DNA of 64,000 nucleotides, taken from the NCBI GenBank assembly GCA_000632805.1, contig CP007444.1:2902772-2966771 (forward strand), read 5' to 3'. Position numbers and translations under genes: made by a program. The DNA is from Dyella jiangningensis (lineage in GTDB: Bacteria; Pseudomonadota; Gammaproteobacteria; Xanthomonadales; Rhodanobacteraceae). The notes below the pieces were generated by a model, which did not search any database, was not told the DNA's origin, and saw nothing but the letters and a program-made list of their open reading frames with translations. This document shows positions 44,494 to 52,468 of this stretch, in pieces. The first letter of the stretch is position 1, and every line of letters starts with the position of its first letter.

Positions 44494-45423
44494 TCAGGCG
44501 TAGCCGAACGGCAAATTCGGCGACGACACTACCCGCTCACCCACCACTTCCCCACGCAGGAACGCCAGCGACGCCTCGATCACTTCAGGCGCATCCAGCA
44601 CCCGGTGATGTCCCAGGCCTTGCGTCGTAAGCAAGCGTGAGCCGTGCCAATGGCGCGCGTAACGCTCGCCTTCGGACCAGGGCACGTCGTGGTCATCCAT
44701 GTCATGCACGATGAGTCCGGGTTGCCCCAGTGTCGGCAGATGGCGATGCACCTGCAGGTCATGGATGTTGATGCCCGTCATTGCTTCCAGGCTGGCGTGC
44801 AGGCGACCGCGCAGATGCTCGCCCAGGCGCACGAACTGGCTGAATCGCTGCGTGGCGGCCACCGGATCGGCGGCCGGTGCGATAAGGATCAGTTTGTCCG
44901 CGTGCCACGCTTCACCCTGCGCGAGCGCAACGGCCGCACCACCTAGCGAATGCGCCACCGCCAGCGCCGCGTGTCCATAGTGGCGCCCCACCTCGCGTAC
45001 GGTGTCCACGAAATCCGGCATCGTGCAGTAGCGCCCTTCGCTCTTGCCGTGCCCCGGCTGGTCGAACGCGACCAGCGCGTAGCCGAGCGCCCGCAAAGGT
45101 TCCACCCACGGCAAGTACCGCAGGCCGAAGCTGGACCAGCCGTGCACCAGGAGAGAGTAAGGCTGCGTGGCGGGATCGCCCCACACATACGTGGCGATGC
45201 GCTGGCCGTTCGCCTCGATCAACTGCTCGCGCATGTCCGCGTCCGGTTCGGCGCGTTCGGCGCGAGCCCGGCTGCTGGCGAACGGCGTCACGAACAGGCG
45301 CCGGGCATGCTCGACCGCGCGCGCCGGTGCGAGCCGACCGCCCAGCGCAAAGCCTGCGCGTACCGCGCCCAGCGCGAGTTTGCCGGGGCCGTGATGACGC
45401 TTGGCAGTAACGGTGTTGGTCAT
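44494..45423 (-). CDS. Alpha/beta hydrolase, serine type
   Basis: A 309-residue hydrolase: LLVHGWSSFGLRYLPW (oxyanion side), nucleophile in VAHSLGGAAV, acid in IVHDMDDHDVPW and base in LGHHRVLDAP. An N-terminal extension of about 80 residues (LALGAVRAGFALGGRLAPAR) is partly hydrophobic and may bind membrane. The ATG at 45423 overlaps the stop of the TetR gene by four bases, so both are one operon and the hydrolase is under TetR control via the operator at 46057-46082. Esterase or lipase activity is likely; substrate unknown. Confidence 0.92.
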   Translation of the reverse strand: MTNTVTAKRHHGPGKLALGAVRAGFALGGRLAPARAVEHARRLFVTPFASSRARAERAEPDADMREQLIEANGQRIATYVWGDPATQPYSLLVHGWSSFGLRYLPWVEPLRALGYALVAFDQPGHGKSEGRYCTMPDFVDTVREVGRHYGHAALAVAHSLGGAAVALAQGEAWHADKLILIAPAADPVAATQRFSQFVRLGEHLRGRLHASLEAMTGINIHDLQVHRHLPTLGQPGLIVHDMDDHDVPWSEGERYARHWHGSRLLTTQGLGHHRVLDAPEVIEASLAFLRGEVVGERVVSSPNLPFGYA

Positions 45424-46049
45424 AGCGCAGTCTCCTGGCCCGGAGCCGGACCGTAGCTGGCAATCAGGCGATCGAAACCGCCCAGCGTATGCCGGCGCGC
45501 TTCGTCGAATCCGAAGAGCCCCGCGTCGTGATGCAGGCCCAGCATCAACGCGTAGATCTCGAAGGCGAGCTGGGAGGGATCGGTGTCGCTCCGCAGTTCG
45601 CCGTTTTCCACCGCGTGCCCGATGGCGCGGCACATTTCCTGGCGCCAGCCGGCTTGCTGGCGCGTCACCGTATCGCGCAGCACGCCCTCGCGACCGTCGT
45701 ACTCGCTGGCTGCGGTAAGCAGCACGCAACCGCTCTGGTATTCGAAGGCCCAATCCACCCAGTTCGCCACGATGGCGCGAACGCGCGCCAAGCCGCGGGG
45801 CAGCTTCAGCGCCGGCCACTTCACGCGCTTGAGGAAATACAGCTGCCCGGTTTCCAGCACCGCCAGCTGAAGCTCCTCGCGGGAGCCGAAGTGGGCGAAG
45901 ACGCCGCTTTTGGACATGCCTACGTCCTGCGCCAGCGCACCGATGGACAGGCCTTCCAGGCCCTCCCTGCGAGCCAGCTCATAGGCGTGCTCAAGGATCA
46001 GTTCACGGGTCGCGGCGCGCTTGCCGGCGGCGGGGGTTACGGTGTTCAT
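45420..46049 (-). CDS. TetR family transcriptional repressor
   Basis: A 209-residue TetR regulator. HTH at about 13-58: ATRELILEHAYELARREGLE, then IGALAQDVGMSKSGVFAHFG. The C-terminal part (about 80-200) has the all-helical ligand domain with WVDWAFEYQSGCVLLTAASE, as in the TetR_C subgroup that regulates hydrolases. It heads a two-gene operon with the hydrolase, and a nearly perfect 26-base palindrome begins eight bases before its ATG; autorepression is very likely. No ribosome-binding site precedes the start. Confidence 0.94.
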   Translation of the reverse strand: MNTVTPAAGKRAATRELILEHAYELARREGLEGLSIGALAQDVGMSKSGVFAHFGSREELQLAVLETGQLYFLKRVKWPALKLPRGLARVRAIVANWVDWAFEYQSGCVLLTAASEYDGREGVLRDTVTRQQAGWRQEMCRAIGHAVENGELRSDTDPSQLAFEIYALMLGLHHDAGLFGFDEARRHTLGGFDRLIASYGPAPGQETAL

Positions 46050-46056
46050 GGAGAGA

Positions 46057-46082
46057 AAATAGCACGACCGTTCGTTCTATTT
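46057..46082. promoter_or_regulatory. 26-base TetR operator palindrome
   Basis: The site is symmetric around its centre with half-sites AAATAG-x-ACGA and TCGT-x-CTATTT; 22 of 26 positions obey the symmetry. It starts eight bases upstream of the TetR start, and a TATTTT on the minus strand (46060-46055) inside it could be the -10 box. Binding here would block transcription of the TetR-hydrolase operon. Confidence 0.75.
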
Positions 46083-46224
46083 CTATCAAGAAAAGCTCAA
46101 TGCCGTTCGCTTGGCAGCGGCGACGAACCTGAACGAGCGCAAAGAAGGCCGTCAACAAGTGGCGTCACGTTTCGTTTTCCGCGTCTGAGGCCGCGCGTTG
46201 CGGCTGATGCCAAGGGAGAACTCC

Positions 46225-46548
46225 ATGTCGAACACCACCCGCAAACTCGCCCTGCTTGCTGTTCTCGGCATCGCCAGTGCTGGCGCGGTCTATGCCCCGA
46301 CCGCTGCAGCCGTCGTGTCTGTCGCGGTCGGCATCAACGTGGCTCCGCCGCCGCCGCGCTACGAAGTCGTGCCCCCGCCGCGCGTCGGCTACGTGTGGGC
46401 GCCGGGCTACTGGCGCTGGGAAGGCCATCGCCATGTCTGGGTCACCGGCTATTGGGTGCGCGCGCGCCCGGGCTACGTCTATCGCCCGGCGCGCTGGTAT
46501 CACGACCGCGATGGCTGGCGCTTGCATGACGGCTATTGGGGCCATTGA
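46225..46548 (+). CDS. YXWGXW repeat-containing exported protein
   Basis: A 107-residue protein with a signal peptide (about 1-30) followed by YXWGXW-type repeats rich in aromatic residues: VGYVWAPGYWRWEGHRHVWV, TGYWVRARPGYVYRPARWYH, DRDGWRLHDGYWGH. Proteins of this kind are small periplasmic or cell-surface proteins of unknown function. GGGAGAAC lies about five bases before the ATG at 46225. It has a lipoprotein-type relative 140 bases downstream. Confidence 0.9.
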   Translation: MSNTTRKLALLAVLGIASAGAVYAPTAAAVVSVAVGINVAPPPPRYEVVPPPRVGYVWAPGYWRWEGHRHVWVTGYWVRARPGYVYRPARWYHDRDGWRLHDGYWGH

Positions 46549-46689
46549 CCCGGTTTGCGAAAAGACATCGCAAGTACTTGCCTGAAAAGCAAAAAATAGC
46601 GGTCAGCAGACCTGCCCCAGGGAAAGGCAGGCCTCAGCCAACACCGTCATCGTCCGCCGACTTCTTACAACCCAGAGGTGGTTTGCACC

Positions 46690-47046
46690 ATGTCGATACG
46701 CCTGATTGCTCTTTCCGCCCTCACCCTTTTGGCCAGTGGTTGCGTCGTCGAGGAGCCGGCTCATCGCCCGCGTCCCGTGGTGGTCGAACGCGAACCGGTG
46801 GTGCAGCGCGAATATGTCGAAGTGATCGCTCCGCAGCCTCCGCCCGTGGAGATCGTGGAGCGCGAACCGGCCCCTCGCCCCGGCTACATCTGGGCGCGCG
46901 GCTACTGGCACTGGAATGGCCGCCAGTACGTGGCGATGCACGGCCACTGGGAACCCGAGCGTCCCGGATATCACTACGTACATCCGCACTATGAGCGCCA
47001 CAACGACGGCTGGCACCTCAACGTCGGCGTGTGGGTCGCCGGCTGA
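46690..47046 (+). CDS. YXWGXW repeat lipoprotein
   Basis: A 118-residue protein with a lipoprotein signal (MSIRLIALSALTLLASGC; lipobox LASGC, modified cysteine at about residue 18), a proline/glutamate/valine-rich spacer (PRPVVVEREPVVQREYVEVI) and repeats PGYIWARGYWHWNGRQYVAM and HGHWEPERPGYHYVHPHYE. It resembles the preceding gene in the repeat region only. Likely anchored in the outer membrane. The start at 46690 gives the best signal peptide. Confidence 0.88.
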   Translation: MSIRLIALSALTLLASGCVVEEPAHRPRPVVVEREPVVQREYVEVIAPQPPPVEIVEREPAPRPGYIWARGYWHWNGRQYVAMHGHWEPERPGYHYVHPHYERHNDGWHLNVGVWVAG

Positions 47047-47053
47047 CGCTCAT

Positions 47054-47092
47054 GCCCATCGTCATTCCGGCGAGCCCGGGATGACGATGGGC
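47054..47092. terminator. 17-bp stem-loop between convergent genes
   Basis: The arms 47054-47070 and 47076-47092 pair over 17 positions with a single G-T pair and a five-base loop. The core TCGTCATTCC resembles the hairpin at 2305-2338. It lies between the stops of the lipoprotein and the PAS-AraC regulator. Confidence 0.65.
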
Positions 47093-47099
47093 GCATTCA

Positions 47100-47840
47100 T
47101 CAGGACATGCGTTCCGCCACGGCTGCGCGCCGGCCGCCGGTTGGCGCCAAGGCCAGGGCGCGGTAGTCGCGCGGTGTCATGCCCACCGTCGCCTTGAACT
47201 GACGTGCGAACGCGCTCTGATCGGCGAAACCGCAGGCCAGCCCGATCGCGGCGACGCTGTCCTCGCCATGCAGGCGGCGCATGGCTTCCTCGATGCGCAG
47301 CTTGGTCTGCAGCTGTTGCGGCGTGAGCTGAAACACCTTGCGGAAATGCCGCTCGAGCTGGGCCACCGAAAGATCCGCCAGCTCGGCGAGCTTGGCCACG
47401 CGCACGCCTTCGGCGTAGTGCTCCTGCAGATAGGCCAGTACGCGCCGCAAGCGCACATACGTGGGATGCCGGCCGTCAGGCTTGCCCAGGTCGCGTGAGA
47501 TGCCGACGATGCCTCGCACTTCCCCGCGCTGCCGCAACGGCCGCTTGCAGGTGAGACACCAGCCGGGCACGCGGTTGGGGAACATGTGCACTTCGAGCTG
47601 GTTTTCGATCACCTCGCCCTCGAGTACGCGTTGATCCTGCGTGGCGTAGGAGCCGCCGAGCGACTGCGGAAACAGCTCTGTCACGTTCCGGCCGATCACA
47701 TCGCTGCGATGCTTGAGGCCGAGCCGGCGCACCAGGGTGAGATTGGCGTGCGTATAGCGCCCGTCGCCGTCCTTCACGAAGAACACCACGTCGGGCAGCG
47801 CATCGAACAGCGCTTCGAGTTCGTCGGCCGAAATCTTCAT
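47100..47840 (-). CDS. PAS-AraC family regulator, probable hydroxyproline-operon regulator
   Basis: A 246-residue regulator: N-terminal PAS domain (about 5-120; [20 protein letters not shown], then [16 protein letters not shown]) and C-terminal AraC domain (about 135-240; [60 protein letters not shown]). The PAS end carries a C95-L-T-C98 pair. It is divergent from the hydroxyproline operon with 147 bases between the starts, so it is the expected activator; Pseudomonas also uses an AraC-type protein for this pathway. The start at 47840 is chosen; an in-frame GTG at 47864 is an alternative. Confidence 0.9.
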   Translation of the reverse strand: MKISADELEALFDALPDVVFFVKDGDGRYTHANLTLVRRLGLKHRSDVIGRNVTELFPQSLGGSYATQDQRVLEGEVIENQLEVHMFPNRVPGWCLTCKRPLRQRGEVRGIVGISRDLGKPDGRHPTYVRLRRVLAYLQEHYAEGVRVAKLAELADLSVAQLERHFRKVFQLTPQQLQTKLRIEEAMRRLHGEDSVAAIGLACGFADQSAFARQFKATVGMTPRDYRALALAPTGGRRAAVAERMS

Positions 47841-47873
47841 CTCAATCGAAACTCCTTCCAGCACGCCAAGCCT

Positions 47874-47889
47874 TGCTGCAACTGCAGCA
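47874..47889. promoter_or_regulatory. Palindrome in the regulator-hydroxyproline operon intergenic region
   Basis: TGCTGCA-AC-TGCAGCA is a 7-bp perfect inverted repeat with a two-base centre, 34 bases before the regulator start and about 100 before the epimerase start. It overlaps TATGCT on the minus strand, a possible -10 of the regulator gene. Confidence 0.45.
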
Positions 47890-47987
47890 TAGCCTCATCG
47901 TCAGGATTTTCATTGTGCCGATTTCCGCATCGACCGGCGACAAGCGTTTCTAGACGCCCAAACGGACACGACGCGAGGATAGGCACC

Positions 47988-48929
47988 ATGCATACCATCG
48001 ACGTGATCGACTCACATACCGGCGGCGAGCCGACCCGCGTGGTCATCGCCGGCTTCCCCGACCTCGGCAGCGGCACGCTGATGGAGCAACGCGAGCGCTT
48101 TCGCCGCGACTTCGACCGCTGGCGCAGCGCCATCGCCTGCGAACCGCGTGGGTCGAGCACGGTGGTCGGCGCGCTGCTGCTGCCGCCGCAATCCGCGGAC
48201 GCATGCGCGGGCGTGATCTATTTCAACAACGTCTCCTACCTCGGCATGTGCGGTCACGGCACCATCGGCCTCGTGCGCACCTTGCAGCACATGGGTCGCA
48301 TCGGCCCTGGCACGCACAAGATCGAGACGCCGGTGGGTGTGGTCGGCGCGACGCTGCATGAAGATGGCCGCGTCACCATCGACAACGTCGAGAGCTACCG
48401 TCACGCCAAGGACGTCAGCGTCGATGTGCCCGGTTACGGCACCGTCACCGGTGACATCGCCTGGGGCGGCAACTGGTTCTTCATCACGAAAGACACGCCG
48501 CTGCCGCTGGAAATCCACCACCAGCGCGAACTCACCACCTATACCGAAGCCGTTCGTCGCGCGCTCGAAGCCAACGGCATCACTGGCGCCGAGGGCGGCG
48601 AGATCGATCACATCGAGGTCAACACGAAGTCTCCGGTCGCCGGACTGGACGGCCGGAACTTCGTGTTGTGCCCCGGTCTTGCTTACGACCGCTCGCCTTG
48701 CGGCACCGGCACCAGCGCGAAGCTGGCGTGTCTCGCCGCCGACGGCAAGCTGGCGCCGGGCGAAACCTGGCAGCAGGAAAGCATCCTCGGCAGCGTGTTC
48801 GAAGGGCGCTATACGCCGGGCACGCACGGCGTGCGCCCGCAGATCACCGGCACCGCGTTCGTCGTCGCGCGCAGCACACTGCTGTTCGACGAAGCCGATG
48901 CCTTCACCTGGGGCAGCGGAGCGGAATGA
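47988..48929 (+). CDS. 4-hydroxyproline 2-epimerase
   Basis: A 313-residue proline-racemase-family enzyme. The two catalytic cysteines are C88 (MCGHGT) and C238 (SPCGTGTS); having cysteine at both positions indicates an epimerase/racemase and not the threonine-containing trans-3-hydroxyproline dehydratase. It converts trans-4-hydroxy-L-proline to cis-4-hydroxy-D-proline, the first catabolic step. The ATG at 47988 has GAGGAT eight bases upstream. First gene of the operon; its stop overlaps the next start by four bases. Confidence 0.95.
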   Translation: MHTIDVIDSHTGGEPTRVVIAGFPDLGSGTLMEQRERFRRDFDRWRSAIACEPRGSSTVVGALLLPPQSADACAGVIYFNNVSYLGMCGHGTIGLVRTLQHMGRIGPGTHKIETPVGVVGATLHEDGRVTIDNVESYRHAKDVSVDVPGYGTVTGDIAWGGNWFFITKDTPLPLEIHHQRELTTYTEAVRRALEANGITGAEGGEIDHIEVNTKSPVAGLDGRNFVLCPGLAYDRSPCGTGTSAKLACLAADGKLAPGETWQQESILGSVFEGRYTPGTHGVRPQITGTAFVVARSTLLFDEADAFTWGSGAE

Positions 48930-50038
48930 GCGGCACCGTCGCCAGCTTCGACCTGATCGTCGTCGGCGCCGGCATCATCGGCGCCAGCTGTGCCGATGAA
49001 GCGTGTGCGCGAGGCATGCGCGTCGCCATCGTGGAGCCCGGCTCGATCGGCGGCGGCGCCACCGCGGCGGCCATGGGCCATCTCGTGGCAATGGACGACG
49101 ACCCGGCCGAACTCGCGCTCGCCAAGTATTCGCTGCAGCACTGGGAGGCGTTCGCCGACCTGCGCGAAGCGGAATTCAGCCGCTGCGGTACGTTGTGGGT
49201 CGCGCGCAACGAACGGGAACTCGACGCTGCCGGCGCACGCGTCGCGCGATTGAATGCGGCGGGCATCGAGGCTCGCGTGATCGATGCCACGACCCTGTAC
49301 GAGCTGGAACCCGCGCTGGTACCTGGACTCGCCGGCGGATTGCTGGTGCCGCGCGAGGCCGTGGTGTATCCGCCGCGCGTGGCCAGTCATCTGGTGCAGC
49401 GCGCCCGGTCGCATGGCGCGCAGTTGTACGCCGGCCGCCGCGTGGTCAGGTTGCAACGCAGCGGTGCGCAACTCGACGATGGCACGCACCTCTCCGGTCC
49501 GGTACTGGTCGCCACTGGCTGCGCGCTGCCTGCGTTGTTGCCGACGCTGCCGATGCGCGCGCGCAAGGGCCATCTCGTCATCACCGATCGCTACCCCGGC
49601 CTCGTACGTCACCAGTTGCTTGAACTCGGCTACGCCGACAGCGCGCACGGCGATGCGGACAGCAGCGTCGCATTCAACGTGCAGCCGAGGCCAACCGGCC
49701 AGATCCTGATCGGCTCCTCGCGCGAATTCAGCGCGACCGATGCCGCGGTTTCGCCGTCGATGGTGCAACGCATGCTCGAACGCAGCTTTGCCTTCGTACC
49801 CGGGCTGCAAGAACTGCAGGCACTGCGCATCTGGACCGGCTTTCGCCCCACCACGCCGGATGGACGTCCGTATCTCGGCGCCGTGCCGGGCGCAACGGAT
49901 CAATGGGTGGCGGCCGGCCATGAAGGGCTTGGCGTCACCACCGCGTTGGGCAGCGCGAAACTGATGATCGACCTGATCCAGGGCCGCCAGCCGGCCATCG
50001 ATCCGGCGCCGTACTCGCCTCAGCGGATGGCCGCATGA
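48926..50038 (+). CDS. D-hydroxyproline dehydrogenase, FAD subunit (DAO family)
   Basis: A 370-residue D-amino-acid-oxidase-like flavoprotein. The FAD-binding motif is [17 protein letters not shown] (10-26), followed by [20 protein letters not shown]; the C-terminal FAD contact is [15 protein letters not shown]. It corresponds to the catalytic beta-type subunit of the three-subunit dehydrogenase known from Pseudomonas, oxidising cis-4-hydroxy-D-proline to 1-pyrroline-4-hydroxy-2-carboxylate. ATGA overlaps on both sides tie it to the epimerase and the ferredoxin-like gene. Confidence 0.93.
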   Translation: MSGTVASFDLIVVGAGIIGASCADEACARGMRVAIVEPGSIGGGATAAAMGHLVAMDDDPAELALAKYSLQHWEAFADLREAEFSRCGTLWVARNERELDAAGARVARLNAAGIEARVIDATTLYELEPALVPGLAGGLLVPREAVVYPPRVASHLVQRARSHGAQLYAGRRVVRLQRSGAQLDDGTHLSGPVLVATGCALPALLPTLPMRARKGHLVITDRYPGLVRHQLLELGYADSAHGDADSSVAFNVQPRPTGQILIGSSREFSATDAAVSPSMVQRMLERSFAFVPGLQELQALRIWTGFRPTTPDGRPYLGAVPGATDQWVAAGHEGLGVTTALGSAKLMIDLIQGRQPAIDPAPYSPQRMAA

Positions 50039-50280
50039 GCGCGCAGGTCAGGCTCAGCGTGAACGGATCGCCGGTAGAAGTGCCGGCAGGCGCCAGCGTG
50101 GCTGCCGCCATCGCACATGTGTCGATGAGGTTTCGTCGCTCGGTGAACGACATGCCGCGCGCACCTTTGTGCGGCATGGGCGTGTGTTTCGAATGTCGCG
50201 TGCAGGTGGATGGCGTCGCCCACGTACGCGCGTGCATGACGACCGTAAGCGAAGGCATGCAGGTGATCACCGATGCCTGA
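50035..50280 (+). CDS. D-hydroxyproline dehydrogenase, small [2Fe-2S] subunit
   Basis: An 81-residue plant-type ferredoxin domain. Cluster cysteines C46, C51, C54 (CGMGVCFEC) and C67 fit C-x4-C-x2-C-x12-C. It is the gamma-type electron-transfer subunit of the heteromeric dehydrogenase, passing electrons between the flavin subunits. The start overlaps the previous stop by four bases and its end overlaps the next start by eight bases. Confidence 0.94.
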   Translation: MSAQVRLSVNGSPVEVPAGASVAAAIAHVSMRFRRSVNDMPRAPLCGMGVCFECRVQVDGVAHVRACMTTVSEGMQVITDA

Positions 50281-51559
50281 TCGTTACGATGTACTCGTCG
50301 TGGGCGCCGGCCCGGCCGGTCTCGCAGCTGCCCATACCGCCGCGGCACATGGCGCCCGCGTAGGCCTGCTCGACGCGCAGCCGCGCCCCGGCGGGCAAGT
50401 GTGGCGCCACGATGTGCGCCGCCAGGCGCCGCGCGCCGCACGCGACGCCATCGAAAAACTTCATGGCGTGGATGTGCTGGCGAACCACAGCGTAGTGGCC
50501 GTCGAGTCGTCGGCGCTGCGCGTGGAGGCGCTGCAGGACAGCCGGTCGATCGCCTACGGTTCGCTGATCCTGGCCACCGGCGCACGTGAACTGTTGCTGC
50601 CGTTCCCCGGCTGGACACTGCCCGGCGTCACCAGCGCAGGTGGCCTGCAGGCGCTCACCAAGCAAGGCTGGCCCGTGGCAGGAAAACGCGTGGTAGTCGC
50701 CGGCAGCGGACCGCTGCTGCTTGCCGCCGCCGACACGCTGCGCAAGCACGGTGCAAACGTGCTCGGCATCTTCGAACAGGCGCAAGCCGCGACCGTGCAC
50801 GCCTTCGCGAGGCAACTGCGTCATTGGCCTGCACGCGCCGTGCAAGCGGCCGGATTGCGCCTGCGGCTGGCGGGGGTGCCCTATCGCTTTGGTTCGTTCG
50901 TACGTCATGCGCATGGTGAAGACGCTGTGCAACGCGTCGACATCGAGTCACCGGGTGGCGTGCAAACGCTCGAATGCGACCTGCTGGCCGTGGGCTATGG
51001 CTTGGTGCCGAATACCGAGCTCGCGCAGACGCTCGGCTGCGCCATGGACTATCTCGGCCCACATCCTCACGTGAGCGTGGATCGCTTGCTGCGCACCAGT
51101 GTGGAAGGCGTGTATGCCGCGGGCGAAGCCGGCGGCATCGGCGGACTTGCCGTGGCGCGTCTCGAAGGTGCGATGGCGGGACACGTTGCCACTGGCCATA
51201 GCGTGGCGGCCCATGCGCTGCTGCCGCAGCGCGATCGCGAGCGGCGCTTCAGTGTGTTGCTGAGCCGGCATTTCGCCCTCGATGCGCGCCTGCGTTCGCT
51301 CGCCGACAACGACACCATGATCTGCCGCTGCGAAGACGTGACGCTAAGCGAACTCGACGGCTTCACCGACGCACGCGCGGCCAAGCTCGCCACGCGCTGC
51401 GGCATGGGCGCCTGCCAGGGCCGCATCTGCGGCACGGCGCTGGCCGAACTCGGGCGCTTCCCGCGCAATGGCGCGCGCCCACCGATCTTTCCCGCCCGTC
51501 TGGCTACGCTGGCCGGGCTCACCACCCTTCCTTCTGACGACGCATACCGAGGTAGCTGA
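50273..51559 (+). CDS. D-hydroxyproline dehydrogenase, FAD/[2Fe-2S] large subunit
   Basis: A 428-residue pyridine-nucleotide-disulfide-oxidoreductase-like subunit. First dinucleotide motif VLVVGAGPAGLAAAHTAA (7-24), second VVVAGSGPLLLAAADTL (140-156), and a C-terminal BFD-like [2Fe-2S] domain with C351, C353, C376 and C381 (CRCEDVTLSEL, then RCGMGACQGRICG). It is the alpha-type subunit that relays electrons to the respiratory chain. No separate ribosome-binding site is needed because of the eight-base overlap with the upstream gene. Confidence 0.94.
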   Translation: MPDRYDVLVVGAGPAGLAAAHTAAAHGARVGLLDAQPRPGGQVWRHDVRRQAPRAARDAIEKLHGVDVLANHSVVAVESSALRVEALQDSRSIAYGSLILATGARELLLPFPGWTLPGVTSAGGLQALTKQGWPVAGKRVVVAGSGPLLLAAADTLRKHGANVLGIFEQAQAATVHAFARQLRHWPARAVQAAGLRLRLAGVPYRFGSFVRHAHGEDAVQRVDIESPGGVQTLECDLLAVGYGLVPNTELAQTLGCAMDYLGPHPHVSVDRLLRTSVEGVYAAGEAGGIGGLAVARLEGAMAGHVATGHSVAAHALLPQRDRERRFSVLLSRHFALDARLRSLADNDTMICRCEDVTLSELDGFTDARAAKLATRCGMGACQGRICGTALAELGRFPRNGARPPIFPARLATLAGLTTLPSDDAYRGS

Positions 51560-51561
51560 TC

Positions 51562-52467
51562 ATGAGCAACGCATCCATCTGGCACGGCGTGATTCCCGCC
51601 ATCACCACGCCATTCACCGCCGACGGCCAGGTCGATCACGACTTCCTCGCCAAGCACGCACGCATGATGATCGACAGCGGCTGCAAGGGCATCGTCCCAC
51701 TCGGCTCGTTGGGCGAAGCGGCTACGCTCACCTTCGACGAGAAGCTCGCCATCATCCGCACGCTGGTGAAAGCGCTGGAAGGCCGTGCCCCGGTGATCCC
51801 GGGTATCGCCGCGCTCTCCACCGACGAAGCCGTGCGCCTCGCGCGCGAAGCGAAGGCACTGGGCGCTTCCGGCCTCATGGTGCTGCCGCCCTACGTGTAC
51901 TCCACCGACTGGCGCGAAATGGGTGCGCACCTGCGCGCGGTGATTTCGGCCACCGATCTGCCGTGCATGCTTTACAACAACCCGATCGCCTACAAGACGG
52001 ACTTCTCGCCGGAACAGATCGCCGAACTCGCGCATGAATTCCCGAACGTGCAGGCGGTGAAGGAATCCTCCGGCGACGTACGCCGCTTCGCAGCCTTGCG
52101 CTCGCTGCTGGGCAATCGCCTGGAACTGCTGGTCGGCATGGATGACGCCATCGTCGAAGGCGTGGCGATGGGCGCGCGTGGCTGGATCGCCGGCCTCGTG
52201 AATGCCTACCCGAAGGAATCGGTGAAGCTGTTCGAACTGGCGCGCGATGGCGGTGCCGATGCGGCCGCCGAGTTGTACGCTTGGTTCCTGCCCCTGCTGC
52301 GCCTGGATACCGTGCCCAAGTTCGTGCAGCTCATCAAGCTGGTGCAGGAGAAGGTGGGCATGGGCAGCGAACGCGTACGTGCACCGCGTCTGGCGATGGA
52401 CGGTGCCGAGCGTGAAGCCGCGCTTCGCGTGATCGATCATGCCATCGCCCACGCACCGGTGATCTGA
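51562..52467 (+). CDS. 1-pyrroline-4-hydroxy-2-carboxylate deaminase (DHDPS family)
   Basis: A 301-residue (alpha/beta)8 barrel of the dihydrodipicolinate synthase/N-acetylneuraminate lyase family. The Schiff-base lysine is K167 (VQAVKESSGD) and the tyrosine Y138 (CMLYNNP). GSLGEAATL (48-56) is the family carboxylate-binding loop. Within this operon the reaction is deamination and dehydration of pyrroline-4-hydroxy-2-carboxylate to 2-oxoglutarate semialdehyde. It starts two bases after the dehydrogenase stop. Assignment rests on family plus context. Confidence 0.93.
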   Translation: MSNASIWHGVIPAITTPFTADGQVDHDFLAKHARMMIDSGCKGIVPLGSLGEAATLTFDEKLAIIRTLVKALEGRAPVIPGIAALSTDEAVRLAREAKALGASGLMVLPPYVYSTDWREMGAHLRAVISATDLPCMLYNNPIAYKTDFSPEQIAELAHEFPNVQAVKESSGDVRRFAALRSLLGNRLELLVGMDDAIVEGVAMGARGWIAGLVNAYPKESVKLFELARDGGADAAAELYAWFLPLLRLDTVPKFVQLIKLVQEKVGMGSERVRAPRLAMDGAEREAALRVIDHAIAHAPVI

Positions 52468-52468
52468 T

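Noticed and set aside
40849..44640. A 1263-codon open frame on the plus strand opposite icmF
   Set aside because: It is the antisense shadow of a certain GC-rich gene; the protein is low-complexity (V, H, R, A repeats), has no domain pattern and no start signal. The same applies to the antisense frame at 3313-4695.
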